Positions 54,290 through 63,160 of a stretch of 64,000 bases of DNA are shown here, piece after piece. Made by a program: the position numbers and the translations under genes. The first letter of the stretch is position 1. Every line of letters begins with the position of its first letter. The DNA is taken from NCBI GenBank assembly GCA_046347045.1, contig JAXMGX010000003.1:124001-188000 (forward strand). Reading direction: 5' to 3'. This stretch comes from ZC4RG30 sp046347045. GTDB lineage: Bacteria; Pseudomonadota; Gammaproteobacteria; Steroidobacterales; Steroidobacteraceae. The notes under the pieces are model-generated. The model did no database searches, was not told the DNA's origin, and saw only the letters and a list, made by a program, of their open reading frames with translations.

Positions 54290-54954
54290 GGCTTGGCGGT
54301 GGACCCGGTGGTGGTGGTTGCGCGCAGATCGTTGATCTTCAGGTCGAGCAGCTCGCCCACGCCGCTGACGGCGGCCTGCGAGGCGGGCATCAGCTTCTTC
54401 GCGGCCTCGTAGGCGGCCAGGGCGCCCATGCGATCGCCGCGGGCCAGCAGCACATCGCCGCGGGCTTCGAGATAGGCGGGCTGGTGGCGACCGCGATCCT
54501 CATTGCCCAGCGTGGCCAGCGCCTTGTCGTACTGGCCCTGCGCGGTGAGCACGCGCACCAGGCGCAGCCTCGCGATGGGCTCGAGCTGCGCATCGGGGGT
54601 TTCCTTCATCACGCGCTCGAGCCGCTGCGCGGCCTTGTCGAGATCGTTGTTCAGCACGAATATCTTGGCCGCGGCCAGATCCGCCGCGGCCACGTAGCCG
54701 GACTTCGGGTGCTGCGTGCGCAGGGCTTCCACCTGCGACAGCGCGTCTTCCATCTTGCCGGACTCGAAAGTGGACAGGATGCGCTGGTACGAGGCGCTGG
54801 CTTCCAGCGCGTCGTTGTTCTCGCGGCCCTGCCACCAGCGCCAGCCGAACACGGCCAGGAGTCCCACGGCCACCAGGCCCAGGATGAAGGGCACGTTTTC
54901 CCGAAGCCAGCGCTTCAGCGATTCCCATTGTTCTTCTTCCGACAGCAGTTCCAC
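54286..54954 (-). CDS. yfgM: YfgM-type TPR membrane protein
   Basis: A 222-residue protein: short cytosolic N-terminus, one membrane helix (FILGLVAVGLLAVFGWRWW, about 22-41), then periplasmic TPR helices. YfgM links periplasmic chaperones to the SecYEG translocon. Gene order hisS-yfgM-bamB-der is the classical one. Confidence 0.92.
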   Translation of the reverse strand: MELLSEEEQWESLKRWLRENVPFILGLVAVGLLAVFGWRWWQGRENNDALEASASYQRILSTFESGKMEDALSQVEALRTQHPKSGYVAAADLAAAKIFVLNNDLDKAAQRLERVMKETPDAQLEPIARLRLVRVLTAQGQYDKALATLGNEDRGRHQPAYLEARGDVLLARGDRMGALAAYEAAKKLMPASQAAVSGVGELLDLKINDLRATTTTGSTAKP

Positions 54955-54963
54955 GCTCCACCC

Positions 54964-56250
54964 CTATCCGTTCAGTGTCGTCAGTATGGCCGGAATGCGG
55001 GCGGCAAGTTCCGCCAGCGGAACCTCCTGCTGCCCACCTTCCTGCCGCAGGGGCTTGAGCGCGGCCACGCCGCGTTCAAGCTCGTTGTCGCCCAGGATCA
55101 GCGCCAGCGGCGCACCGCTGCGGTCGGCGCGGCGGAACTGCGCCTTGAAATTGCCGCCGCCCTGGTTCATCTCGAAGCGCAGCGCCGGCAACTGGTCGCG
55201 CAGCGATTCCACCAGCGCGAGGCCGACGCGCGTGGCGCGGTCGCCGCTTGCCACCACATAGGCATGCGGCGCGGCGCGGTTGAATTCCTGACCGGTCTGG
55301 CGCAGCAGCGCCACCACGCGCTCCACGCCCATGGCGCAGCCGATGGCCGGCGTGTGCTCGCCGCCCAACTGGTCGATGAGCCCGTCATAGCGGCCGCCGG
55401 AGCAGATGGCGTTCTGCGAACCCAGCGCATCGGTGACCCATTCGAACACGGTGCGCGAGTAGTAGTCGAGGCCGCGCACCAAGCGCGGGTCGATCATGTA
55501 GGGAATATTCATCGCGGCCAGCGTGGCGCACAGCGCATCGAAGTGCTCGCGCGATTCCACGTCGAGATGCTCGGTGAGCAGCGGTGCGCCGCTGATGACG
55601 GCCTGCATCGCCGGATTCTTGCTGTCGAGGATGCGCAGCGGATTGCCGCCCAGCCGGCGCTGGCTGTCGGCATCGAGCGTGGCCGCGTGCTGCGTGAAAT
55701 ACGCGACGAGCTGCTCGCGGTAGGCGCGGCGCGCATCCGGCGTGCCCAGCGAATTGAGCTTCACCTGCACGCGGCTGATGCCGAGCTGCTTCCAGAGCCG
55801 CGCGGTCATCGCGATCATCTCGATGTCGATGTCGGGACCTGCGAAGCCCAGCGCCTCGATGTCGATCTGCGTGAACTGCCGGTAGCGGCCGGCCTGCGGC
55901 CGCTCGTGGCGGAACATGGGGCCGGCCGTCCACAGCTTCAGCCGCGCGCCGCGCAACAGGCCATTGGTGATGGCCGCGCGCGCGATGCCGGCGGTGGCCT
56001 CCGGCCGCAGCGTGAGGCTTTCGCCGTCGGCCTCGGTGAAGGTGAACATCTCCTTCTCGACGATGTCGGTGAACTCGCCGATGGAGCGCTTGAACAGCGT
56101 GGTCTGCTCGACCACGGGCACGCGCAATTCCTCGTAGCCATAGGCTGCGAACAGCTCGCGGGTGATGCGCTCCAGGTGCTGCCAGGCGCCGATTTCGGCG
56201 GGCAGCACATCGTTCATGCCGCGAACCGCGGCGAGACCGGCCTTGCTCAT
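54964..56250 (-). CDS. hisS: Histidyl-tRNA synthetase
   Basis: A 428-residue class II synthetase: motif 1 region, motif 2 (FRHERPQAGRYRQFTQ), the His-specific VRGLDYYSRTVFEW, and motif 3 (GCAMGVERV). A C-terminal anticodon-binding domain follows. It starts by ATGA overlap with the rodZ stop. Confidence 0.97.
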   Translation of the reverse strand: MSKAGLAAVRGMNDVLPAEIGAWQHLERITRELFAAYGYEELRVPVVEQTTLFKRSIGEFTDIVEKEMFTFTEADGESLTLRPEATAGIARAAITNGLLRGARLKLWTAGPMFRHERPQAGRYRQFTQIDIEALGFAGPDIDIEMIAMTARLWKQLGISRVQVKLNSLGTPDARRAYREQLVAYFTQHAATLDADSQRRLGGNPLRILDSKNPAMQAVISGAPLLTEHLDVESREHFDALCATLAAMNIPYMIDPRLVRGLDYYSRTVFEWVTDALGSQNAICSGGRYDGLIDQLGGEHTPAIGCAMGVERVVALLRQTGQEFNRAAPHAYVVASGDRATRVGLALVESLRDQLPALRFEMNQGGGNFKAQFRRADRSGAPLALILGDNELERGVAALKPLRQEGGQQEVPLAELAARIPAILTTLNG

Positions 56251-56636
56251 TTAGGGGAGGACCTCAAGGCCCACCAGACGGCAATCGCCAGCACCAGCAC
56301 CAGCGCCAGCAGGATCAGCGGCCAGCGGCGCGTATGGCGCGGCAGCACGGGCACGACGCTGGTGCTCACCTGCGTCAGGTCGGGCGTGATCGATGATTCC
56401 TGCAGCGCCGCGTAGCGCGCCTGCAGCGGTGCGTCGGGTTCGCCGAGCAGTTCCGCGTAGCGGCGCAGGTGGCCGCGCACGAACACCGGTGCGCCCAGCG
56501 CCGCGAAGCGGCCCTCTTCCAGCGCTTCGATCACGGCGGCGTCGACGTGCAGCCGCTCGGCGGCCTGGTTCACGTCAAGGCCGGTGGCCACCCGCGCGGT
56601 GCGCAGCGTCTGTCCGATGGCGGCGGCGTCGGTCAT
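56247..56636 (-). CDS. rodZ: Short RodZ-like protein (HTH and membrane helix only)
   Basis: A 129-residue protein with the Xre-type HTH of RodZ (IGQTLRTARVATGLDVNQAAERLHV ... ALEEGRFAALGAPVFVRGHLRRYAELLGE) and one membrane helix (about 107-126). The stop comes right after the helix, so the periplasmic beta-domain of E. coli RodZ (337 residues) is missing. It can still bind MreB through the HTH. The ends overlap pilW and hisS by ATGA, which makes truncation by a recent frameshift unlikely. Confidence 0.85.
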   Translation of the reverse strand: MTDAAAIGQTLRTARVATGLDVNQAAERLHVDAAVIEALEEGRFAALGAPVFVRGHLRRYAELLGEPDAPLQARYAALQESSITPDLTQVSTSVVPVLPRHTRRWPLILLALVLVLAIAVWWALRSSPK

Positions 56637-57424
56637 GGCTGCTTCTGCCCCGGCGCGGGCGTGCCCTGCAACAGCTGCTGCAGAGCGCCGGCGGCCGGCG
56701 TGTTGGGAAAGTCACGGCGCAGCAGCCGTGCATAGACATCGGCCGCGGCGCGATCGCCCTGCGCCATGCTGGCGCGCACGCCCACCAGCAGCACATCGGC
56801 GGACTTGCGGCCGATGGAGAGGAATTTGTCGACCACGACGCGCGCCTTCTGCGGCTCATTGCCCGCGATGTACAGGTCGGCCAGCTCCACCACTGCGGGG
56901 TAGTAGTCCGGGCGCTGCGCGATGGCCCGCTCCAGCCAGGGCACGGCATCGGCATTGCGCTTGTCGGAACGCAGGCACACCGCCGCGTTGGTGGCGGCCA
57001 CCCAGGGCGTGCCGTACAGCGGGTTCTTCACCACGTCCTCGAACAGGCGCTGCGCGGGGTCGACCTTGCCCGAACGGCACAGGAACACCGCATAGGCGTT
57101 GGACACCTCGGCGTTGTTCGGCGCCAGCTTCAGCGCCGACTGGTAGTGGCGGTCGGCGTCGGCGGGCTGGCTCATGCGCTCGCTGAACAGCGCCAGCGCG
57201 TACTGCACCTCATGGCTTCTCGGATCCTGCTTCTCGGCCTTCTCGAGTTTTTCCTTGGCCTGGGCGACATTGCCCTGGCGAAGATAGGCCACGCCAAGCT
57301 GCATGTTGGCGCGCGCTGCTTCCTTCTGGTCGATGGGACGACCGTTGGAATGCGTGGCAACACAGCCCGACAGCAGCGCGATCGCGATGCCCGCGCCAAG
57401 GACAGCGCCAACGCGCGCGCTCAC
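56633..57424 (-). CDS. pilW: Type IV pilus biogenesis lipoprotein PilW/PilF
   Basis: GTG 57424 overlaps the rlmN stop (GTGA) and opens into a lipobox (LLSGC, C21). 263 residues with about six TPR repeats (KEAARANMQLGVAYLRQGNVAQAKEKLEKAEKQDP), the pilotin fold that places the PilQ secretin in the outer membrane. The longer frame upstream reads through rlmN out of frame and is spurious. Confidence 0.9.
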   Translation of the reverse strand: MSARVGAVLGAGIAIALLSGCVATHSNGRPIDQKEAARANMQLGVAYLRQGNVAQAKEKLEKAEKQDPRSHEVQYALALFSERMSQPADADRHYQSALKLAPNNAEVSNAYAVFLCRSGKVDPAQRLFEDVVKNPLYGTPWVAATNAAVCLRSDKRNADAVPWLERAIAQRPDYYPAVVELADLYIAGNEPQKARVVVDKFLSIGRKSADVLLVGVRASMAQGDRAAADVYARLLRRDFPNTPAAGALQQLLQGTPAPGQKQP

Positions 57425-58542
57425 GACGACACCGCCGAGGCTGCCGGCACCTTGCTGCCCAGTCGGGACGTGGTGCGATCGATGACCTTGCCGACGAGCT
57501 GCCCGCAGGCCGCATCGATGTCGTCGCCGCGTGTTCTCCGGATCGTCGCCATGACACCGCCCTTGAGCACCTGGTCCAGGAAGGCCCTGATGACTTCGGG
57601 CCGCGACCTGCGGTACTGCGTGCCCGGGAAAGGATTGAAGGGGATGAGGTTCACCTTGGCCGGATGCCCCTTCAGCAGCCGCGCCAGCGCGCGCGCCTGC
57701 GCCGGCGAATCGTTCACGCCATCGAGCATCACGTATTCGAAGGTGATGCTGCGGCCATTGGCCTCGTCGATGTAGGCCCAGCAGGCCTCGAGCAATTCGG
57801 CGATGTTGTGGCGCCGGTTGATGGGCACCAGTTGATTGCGCAGCTCGTCGTCGGGCGCGTGCAGCGACACCGCGAGTGCGACATTGCTCTCTTCGGCCAG
57901 CTTGTAGATCTGCGGCACCAGACCGCTGGTCGAAAGCGTCAGCCGGCGGCGCGAGAAATCCAGGCCCAGCTCGTCGAGCAGGATGCGCATCGCCGGCACC
58001 ACGTTGCGGAAATTCGCCAGCGGTTCGCCCATGCCCATCAGCACCACGTTGCTGATGAGGCGGTCGTCGCCGGCCTTGAAACCCAGCTCGCGCTGCGCGA
58101 GCAGCACCTGGCCCACGATCTCCGCCGTGGACAGGTTGCGGTTGAAGCCCTGCTGGGCCGTGGAGCAGAAGCTGCAGTCCATCGCGCATCCCACCTGCGA
58201 GGAGATGCACAGCGTGGCGCGGCCCTCCTCCGGGATGTAGACCATTTCTATGCCCTGACCGGCGAAACCCTGCGCATTGTCGGCCTTCAGCATCCACTTC
58301 ACGGTGCCGTCGGCCGCATCCTGGCGCGTGAGGATTTCCGGCAGGCGGATCTCGGCCACCTCGGCGAGCTGCGCGCGGAAATCCTTCGCGAGGTCGGTCA
58401 TCGCGCCGAAATCGGTTTCGGCGCGCTTGTATATCCACTGGAACAACTGGCGCGCGCGAAAGGCCTTGCCGCCCCGCTCGACGCACCAGGCTTCGAGTTC
58501 GGGACGGGTAAGGCCCAGCAGGTTGATGCGCGCGTCAGTCAT
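57421..58542 (-). CDS. rlmN: Dual-specificity 23S rRNA/tRNA methyltransferase RlmN
   Basis: A 373-residue radical-SAM enzyme: CAMDCSFC cluster motif, the GMGEPL SAM loop, and the C-terminal Cys near 345 (AACGQ) that carries the methyl. It methylates A2503 of 23S rRNA and A37 of some tRNAs. Standard neighbour order ndk-rlmN-pilW. Confidence 0.96.
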   Translation of the reverse strand: MTDARINLLGLTRPELEAWCVERGGKAFRARQLFQWIYKRAETDFGAMTDLAKDFRAQLAEVAEIRLPEILTRQDAADGTVKWMLKADNAQGFAGQGIEMVYIPEEGRATLCISSQVGCAMDCSFCSTAQQGFNRNLSTAEIVGQVLLAQRELGFKAGDDRLISNVVLMGMGEPLANFRNVVPAMRILLDELGLDFSRRRLTLSTSGLVPQIYKLAEESNVALAVSLHAPDDELRNQLVPINRRHNIAELLEACWAYIDEANGRSITFEYVMLDGVNDSPAQARALARLLKGHPAKVNLIPFNPFPGTQYRRSRPEVIRAFLDQVLKGGVMATIRRTRGDDIDAACGQLVGKVIDRTTSRLGSKVPAASAVSS

Positions 58543-58561
58543 TCACAGGTCCGACGCCGCC

Positions 58562-58987
58562 TCAGCGGCTGTGGATTTCCGTCTGCGCGAAGAAGTACGC
58601 GATCTCGATGGCGGCGTTTTCGGCAGAATCCGAACCATGCACGGTGTTGGCCTCGATGCTCTGGGCAAGGTCGGCACGGATGGTGCCCTTGTCGGCCTTC
58701 TTGGGATCGGTGGCGCCCATGATCTCGCGGTTCTTCAGCACCGCATTCTCGCCTTCCAGCACCTGCAGCACGACGGGCCCGGAGGTCATGTACTTGACCA
58801 GGTCATTGAAGAAGGGGCGCGCCTTGTGCACCGCGTAGAACCCTTCGGCCTCGGCCTTCGAGAGCTGCACGAGCTTGGCGGCGACGATCTTGAGGCCGGC
58901 GGCCTCGAAGCGGCGATAGACCTCGCCGATCAGGTTGCGGGCGACGCCATCGGGTTTAACGATCGAAAAAGTGCGCTCGAGCGCCAT
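58562..58987 (-). CDS. ndk: Nucleoside diphosphate kinase
   Basis: A 141-residue NDK with ERTFSIVKPDGVARN and the phospho-His motif NTVHGSDS (His about 118). It balances NTP pools using ATP. Two GGTAAAAT copies lie just upstream (59024-59040), likely its -10 region; GGAGA is the ribosome site. Confidence 0.97.
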   Translation of the reverse strand: MALERTFSIVKPDGVARNLIGEVYRRFEAAGLKIVAAKLVQLSKAEAEGFYAVHKARPFFNDLVKYMTSGPVVLQVLEGENAVLKNREIMGATDPKKADKGTIRADLAQSIEANTVHGSDSAENAAIEIAYFFAQTEIHSR

Positions 58988-59046
58988 GACTGCGATTCTC
59001 CGGCTTGGGCTAAAAAGGGCCGGATTTTACCCCATTTTACCGGGGG

Positions 59047-59370
59047 TTAGACGGCGAAACTCTCCCCGCAGCCACATTCGCCCTTGATGTTCGGGTTCTG
59101 GAAGCGGAAGGCCTCGTTCAGGCCCTGTTTGACGAAGTCCACGGTGGTGCCGTCGATCAGCGGCAGGCTTTCGGGGTCGACATAGACCTTGACGCCCCGA
59201 TCCTCGAAGACCAGGTCCTGCGGGGCCACCTCGTCGGCATAGTTGACCACGTAGGCGAAGCCCGAACAGCCGGTCTTGCGCACCCCCAGCTTGAGGCCCA
59301 TGCCGCGGCCTCGCGAGGCGATGAACTTCTGGATGCGGTCGGCGGCAGCGGCGGTCAGCGAGATGGCCAT
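59047..59370 (-). CDS. iscA: IscA-type iron-sulfur assembly protein
   Basis: A 107-residue A-type carrier with the three Cys: C34 in KTGCSGFAY, and the C-terminal CGC pair (GECGCGESF). It hands iron or clusters to apoproteins. Starts 16 bp inside the end of the IscS-IscU fusion gene, so they are translationally linked. Confidence 0.95.
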   Translation of the reverse strand: MAISLTAAAADRIQKFIASRGRGMGLKLGVRKTGCSGFAYVVNYADEVAPQDLVFEDRGVKVYVDPESLPLIDGTTVDFVKQGLNEAFRFQNPNIKGECGCGESFAV

Positions 59371-60851
59371 GGCGTGCTCTGCAGTGCGCGGATTGCATCC
59401 TCGATAATGAGCATCCGGCCGAGTTTTTCAACCGGCCCGTTCACGGCCTGAAGCCAATGCTGCGGTGTGCCGGGTGAAATGCCCGGCGCGAGGCCGAGGA
59501 GCTGGCCACAGACCAGGCGGCAGGCGGCCTGGGTGTGCGGGCAGCCATAGACCTGGCAGCGTGCCTCGCGGATCTGTCCGCCCTCGACCCGCGCCGCAAT
59601 GCGCACCCAGGCGCCCAGCCGCTGCGCGCCGCCCTCACCCACCCAAAGCTGCGTGCCGTCGTTCCCGGACCACCCCGCCAGCGGCAGCGGTCGGGCCGGC
59701 GACAGGCCGCTCAGCACCGCATGAGCGCGCCGCACCGCATCGAGCGCCGCATCGATGTGGGCCTCGGTGGTGTCATGGCCCAGGCTGAAACGCAGCGATC
59801 CCTGCGCGAGCTCGGTGTCGCGCCCCAGCGCACGCAGCACGAACGAAGGTTCGGCGCTGCGGGAATTGCAGGCGGAACCGGTAGAGAGCACCAGCTCTGG
59901 GAGCGCCGCGAACAGGCTTTCACCCTCTATGCCCTCGAAGCTGACATTGAGGATGTGCGGCGCGCGAGCCGTGGCATGACCATTCCGCAGCACGCCCGGC
60001 AATCGCGACAGGCCCGCCCAGAGCCGGTCGCGCAGCGCGGCCAGACGCTGCGACTCCGCGGCGCGCCGGGAGGCGGCAAGTTCGGCGGCGAGGCCGAAGC
60101 CCGCGATCTGGTGCACGGCCAGCGTGCCGGCGCGCAACCCGCGTTCGTGGCCGCCGCCCAGCATCTGCGGCGCGAGGCGTCCACGATGCGCGGGCGATAC
60201 ATACAGCGCGCCAATGCCCTGCGGGCCGCCCAGCTTGTGCGCGGTGCAGGACAGCAGCGCCACATCATTCGCCGCCACGGGCAATTTGCCCGCGCTCTGG
60301 CAGCAGTCCAGGTGCAGCGGCACGCCGCGCGCGCGGCAGACTGCGGACAAGGCGGCCACATCCTGCGCAACGCCGGTCTCGTTGTTCACGTGCAGCAGCG
60401 ACACCAGCGCGGTGTCGGGCCGCAGCGCGGCCGACAGCACCTCGGGATCGAGCAGGCCGTCATGGCCGGGCCGCAGGATGCTCACCGGCACGCCCTGCGC
60501 CTGCAGGGCGCGAACAGGTTCGAGCACCGACTTGTGCTCGGTGGCCAGCGTGACGATGTGAGGCTTCGCACCGCGCTGCAGCGCCAGCCGCGCCGTGCCG
60601 GTGATGGCGAGATTGTTGGATTCGGTGGCGCCGGAGGTGAAGACGATGTCTTCGGCTGCAGCGCCGATCAGCGCGGCCACCTGCGCGCGCGAGGCCTCCA
60701 CCAGTTCGTGCGCGGCACGCCCCGGCGCATGCACGGCCGCTGCATTGCCCAGCGGCAGCGCCAGCACATCGGCCATGCGCCGGATCACGCGGGGATCGAC
60801 AGGCGTGGTCGCGGCGTGATCGAGGTAGATGGGGGCGGACTCAGCGCCCAT
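59355..60851 (-). CDS. iscS: Cysteine desulfurase fused to a degenerate IscU-like domain
   Basis: A 498-residue protein. Residues 1-385: IscS/NifS fold, with PLP lysine K206 (SCTAHKLGG) and the persulfide Cys C328 (STGSACNSRS). Residues about 395-490: an IscU/NifU-N-like domain (IREARCQVYGCPHT ... IIEDAIRAL) aligned to IscU with C437 at the central ligand. The first ligand loop (GAPACGD in IscU) is absent, and M480 stands where the third Cys should be. The enzyme takes sulfur from cysteine; the fused domain may receive it or only dock. Overlaps trmJ by 11 bp and iscA by 16 bp. Confidence 0.9.
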   Translation of the reverse strand: MGAESAPIYLDHAATTPVDPRVIRRMADVLALPLGNAAAVHAPGRAAHELVEASRAQVAALIGAAAEDIVFTSGATESNNLAITGTARLALQRGAKPHIVTLATEHKSVLEPVRALQAQGVPVSILRPGHDGLLDPEVLSAALRPDTALVSLLHVNNETGVAQDVAALSAVCRARGVPLHLDCCQSAGKLPVAANDVALLSCTAHKLGGPQGIGALYVSPAHRGRLAPQMLGGGHERGLRAGTLAVHQIAGFGLAAELAASRRAAESQRLAALRDRLWAGLSRLPGVLRNGHATARAPHILNVSFEGIEGESLFAALPELVLSTGSACNSRSAEPSFVLRALGRDTELAQGSLRFSLGHDTTEAHIDAALDAVRRAHAVLSGLSPARPLPLAGWSGNDGTQLWVGEGGAQRLGAWVRIAARVEGGQIREARCQVYGCPHTQAACRLVCGQLLGLAPGISPGTPQHWLQAVNGPVEKLGRMLIIEDAIRALQSTPWPSR

Positions 60852-61602
60852 TGCCGTCGGCGCCCGGGGTTTCGGCCGGGCCCGCCCGCCGGCGCCGGTT
60901 CTGCACCGCGCTGAGAATGCCGCGCAGGATGTTCACTTCGTTGCCGTCGAGTTCGGCGCGATTGAACATGCGGCGGATGCGACCCATGAGGTGCGTGCCG
61001 CTCTGCGTACGGTCGCGGAAGTTGGTTTCTTCCATCACGCGCGACAGATGGTCGTAGAACTGCTCCATCTGCTCGCCGCTGGCCAGCGGCGCATCGCGCT
61101 CCGGCACCGCATCGCCGGGCTGGTGCTGCGCCATGCGGATTTCATACGCAATGAGCTGCGCCGCCATCGCGATGTTCAGCGACTCATATGCGGGATTCGC
61201 CGGAATGCGCAGCAGTGCGTGCACGGTGAGCAGGTGTTCGTTGGAAAGGCCGAAGCGCTCGGTGCCGAACAGCACGGCCACCGGCCCCTTGTGCGCCTCG
61301 GCCACGATGCGCTCGCCGGCTGCGCGCGCCTCGAGCACGCGAAAATGCTGCTCGCGCGTGCGCGCTGTCGTGCCCAGCACCAGACCGCAGTCGGCGATTG
61401 CCTCCGGCAGCGATGCCACCACGCGCGCCGCGGCCAGCACATCGTCGGCGCCCGACGCCCGCGCCGTGGCCTCTGGATTGGGGAAATCGCGCGGATTCAC
61501 CAGCCACAAGTCATGCAGCCCCATGTTCTTCATGGCGCGCGCCACCGCCCCGATGTTGCCGGGGTGTGATGTATCGACCAGTACGAAGCGGATGGGAAGC
61601 AA
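60841..61602 (-). CDS. trmJ: tRNA (cytidine/uridine-2'-O-)-methyltransferase TrmJ
   Basis: A 253-residue SPOUT knot enzyme: RFVLVDTSHPGNIGAVARAMKNMG entry, VLFGTERFGLSNE and IPANPAYESLNIAMA (knot). It methylates the 2'-O at tRNA position 32. C-terminal tail extended and basic. Divergent from suhB, as in E. coli. Confidence 0.95.
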   Translation of the reverse strand: MLPIRFVLVDTSHPGNIGAVARAMKNMGLHDLWLVNPRDFPNPEATARASGADDVLAAARVVASLPEAIADCGLVLGTTARTREQHFRVLEARAAGERIVAEAHKGPVAVLFGTERFGLSNEHLLTVHALLRIPANPAYESLNIAMAAQLIAYEIRMAQHQPGDAVPERDAPLASGEQMEQFYDHLSRVMEETNFRDRTQSGTHLMGRIRRMFNRAELDGNEVNILRGILSAVQNRRRRAGPAETPGADGNGR

Positions 61603-61639
61603 GGTGCTATTCTAGCGCGCCCCGTTTCCGGTGCCCGTC

Positions 61640-62449
61640 ATGCATCCCTATCTGAACACCGCCGTGAAGGCCGCCCGCCGCGCCGGCGACATCATCGTGC
61701 GGGGACTTGCGCGCTTCGAAGGCATGGAAACCGCCTCGAAGGGCCTGAACGACTTCGTCACCAGCATCGACCTGGCGGCGGAAGCGGCCATCATCGAGAC
61801 GCTGCGCGATGCCTACCCGCACCATGCCTTCCTGGCCGAGGAAAGTGGCGCCAGCGGCGAAGGCGACATCGTGTGGATCATCGATCCGCTGGATGGCACC
61901 ACCAACTTCATGCACGGCTTTCCCACCTTCGCGGTGTCGATCGCCTGCCAGATGGGCGGCCGCATGGAACACGCGGTGGTCTACGACCCCATGCGCCAGG
62001 AACTGTTCACCGCCACGCGCGGCGCCGGCGCCTTTGTCGACAATCGCCGGCTGCGCGTCAGCCGCCAGCGCACGCTGGATGGCGCGCTGATCGGCACGGG
62101 CTTCCCCTATCGCGACAACCTGCACCTGCTCGATCCCTACATGGCGATGATGAAGGCCGTGATCCAGCGCGCCTCCGGCCTGCGCCGGCCGGGCTCGGCG
62201 GCGCTCGACCTGGCCTACGTGGCCGCGGGCCGCACCGACGGCTTCTGGGAGATCGGACTCAAGGCCTGGGATACCGCCGCCGGCACGCTGCTGATCCGCG
62301 AGGCCGGCGGCCTCGTCGGCACGCTCGACGGCGGGGAATACAAGCAGAACGGCAACATCGTCGCCGGCAACCCGCGCGTCTTCAACGAACTGCTCGAGAT
62401 CCTGGCGCCGCATCTCACCGACGAGCTGCGCGAGAACCGCGCGGGCTGA
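61640..62449 (+). CDS. suhB: Inositol-1-monophosphatase SuhB
   Basis: A 269-residue protein of the IMPase family: HPYLNTAVKAARRAGDIIVRG opening as in SuhB, metal sites EES and IIDPLDGTTNFMHGFP, and WDTAAGTLLIREAGG. ATG 61640 fits the usual MHP start; GTG 61631 would add three residues. In E. coli SuhB also joins the rRNA antitermination complex. Confidence 0.95.
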   Translation: MHPYLNTAVKAARRAGDIIVRGLARFEGMETASKGLNDFVTSIDLAAEAAIIETLRDAYPHHAFLAEESGASGEGDIVWIIDPLDGTTNFMHGFPTFAVSIACQMGGRMEHAVVYDPMRQELFTATRGAGAFVDNRRLRVSRQRTLDGALIGTGFPYRDNLHLLDPYMAMMKAVIQRASGLRRPGSAALDLAYVAAGRTDGFWEIGLKAWDTAAGTLLIREAGGLVGTLDGGEYKQNGNIVAGNPRVFNELLEILAPHLTDELRENRAG

Positions 62450-62452
62450 TCC

Positions 62453-63088
62453 ATGCCGCAGGAAGAAATCGCCGCGGCTTCCGCGGGGTCGATCGCCGAG
62501 GCCGCGCATGTCAGCGCCATCACGCAGCTGGTGCTCGCGGAGCGCGAGTGCCGCGACATGGGGCGCTGGGAGCGCATGAAGGCCTGCTTCCATCCCGACG
62601 CGCAGGTGCGCATCAGCTGGTTCCAGGGCAATGCGCATGACTTCGTCGACGCCTCGCGCGGCATGGCCAGCCGCGGCGTGCTGGCCAAGCATCGGCTGGG
62701 GCCGGTGTCGGTGCGCGTCAACGGCACGCGGGCGGTGGCGACGCTGGCCCTGACCATCGACATTCCGTCCGAGGCGCGCGGCGTGTCGCTGCTGCTGTCG
62801 AGCCATGCGCGCGTGTTCTACCGCGCGGAGCTGCGCCAGGGCCAGTGGCGGCTCAGTTCCTTCGAGGTGTTCTACCTGCGCGACGAGCTGTTCGCGCAGG
62901 TTCCGGGCGAAGCCGTGCCCGTCACCGCCGCCGATGTGGCGGGGTATCGCAAGTCCTACCGGTTCATGTCGTTCGTGCTGGCGCAGGGCGGCTTCACCGT
63001 GCGCGATGACCTTGCCGGCGAGGACAGGCCCGAAACCGTCGATGCACTGTGCCGCGAAATCTACGGCTGGGCGGGCCTGCCCCTCTGA
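62453..63088 (+). CDS. SnoaL-like (NTF2-fold) protein
   Basis: A 211-residue protein with an NTF2/SnoaL cone: a helix with ERECRDMGRWERMKACFHPDAQVRISWFQG and later beta strands (RVFYRAELRQGQWRLSSFEVFYLRD). Family members are isomerases, dehydratases or binding proteins. Four bp after suhB, so in one transcript. Function not known. Confidence 0.78.
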   Translation: MPQEEIAAASAGSIAEAAHVSAITQLVLAERECRDMGRWERMKACFHPDAQVRISWFQGNAHDFVDASRGMASRGVLAKHRLGPVSVRVNGTRAVATLALTIDIPSEARGVSLLLSSHARVFYRAELRQGQWRLSSFEVFYLRDELFAQVPGEAVPVTAADVAGYRKSYRFMSFVLAQGGFTVRDDLAGEDRPETVDALCREIYGWAGLPL

Positions 63089-63160
63089 ACCGCCGGGCGC
63101 TTGCCCGTCCGCGCCGGCGCGCCTACGCTGTCGATACAACAACGAATGCCGGGGGGCATC

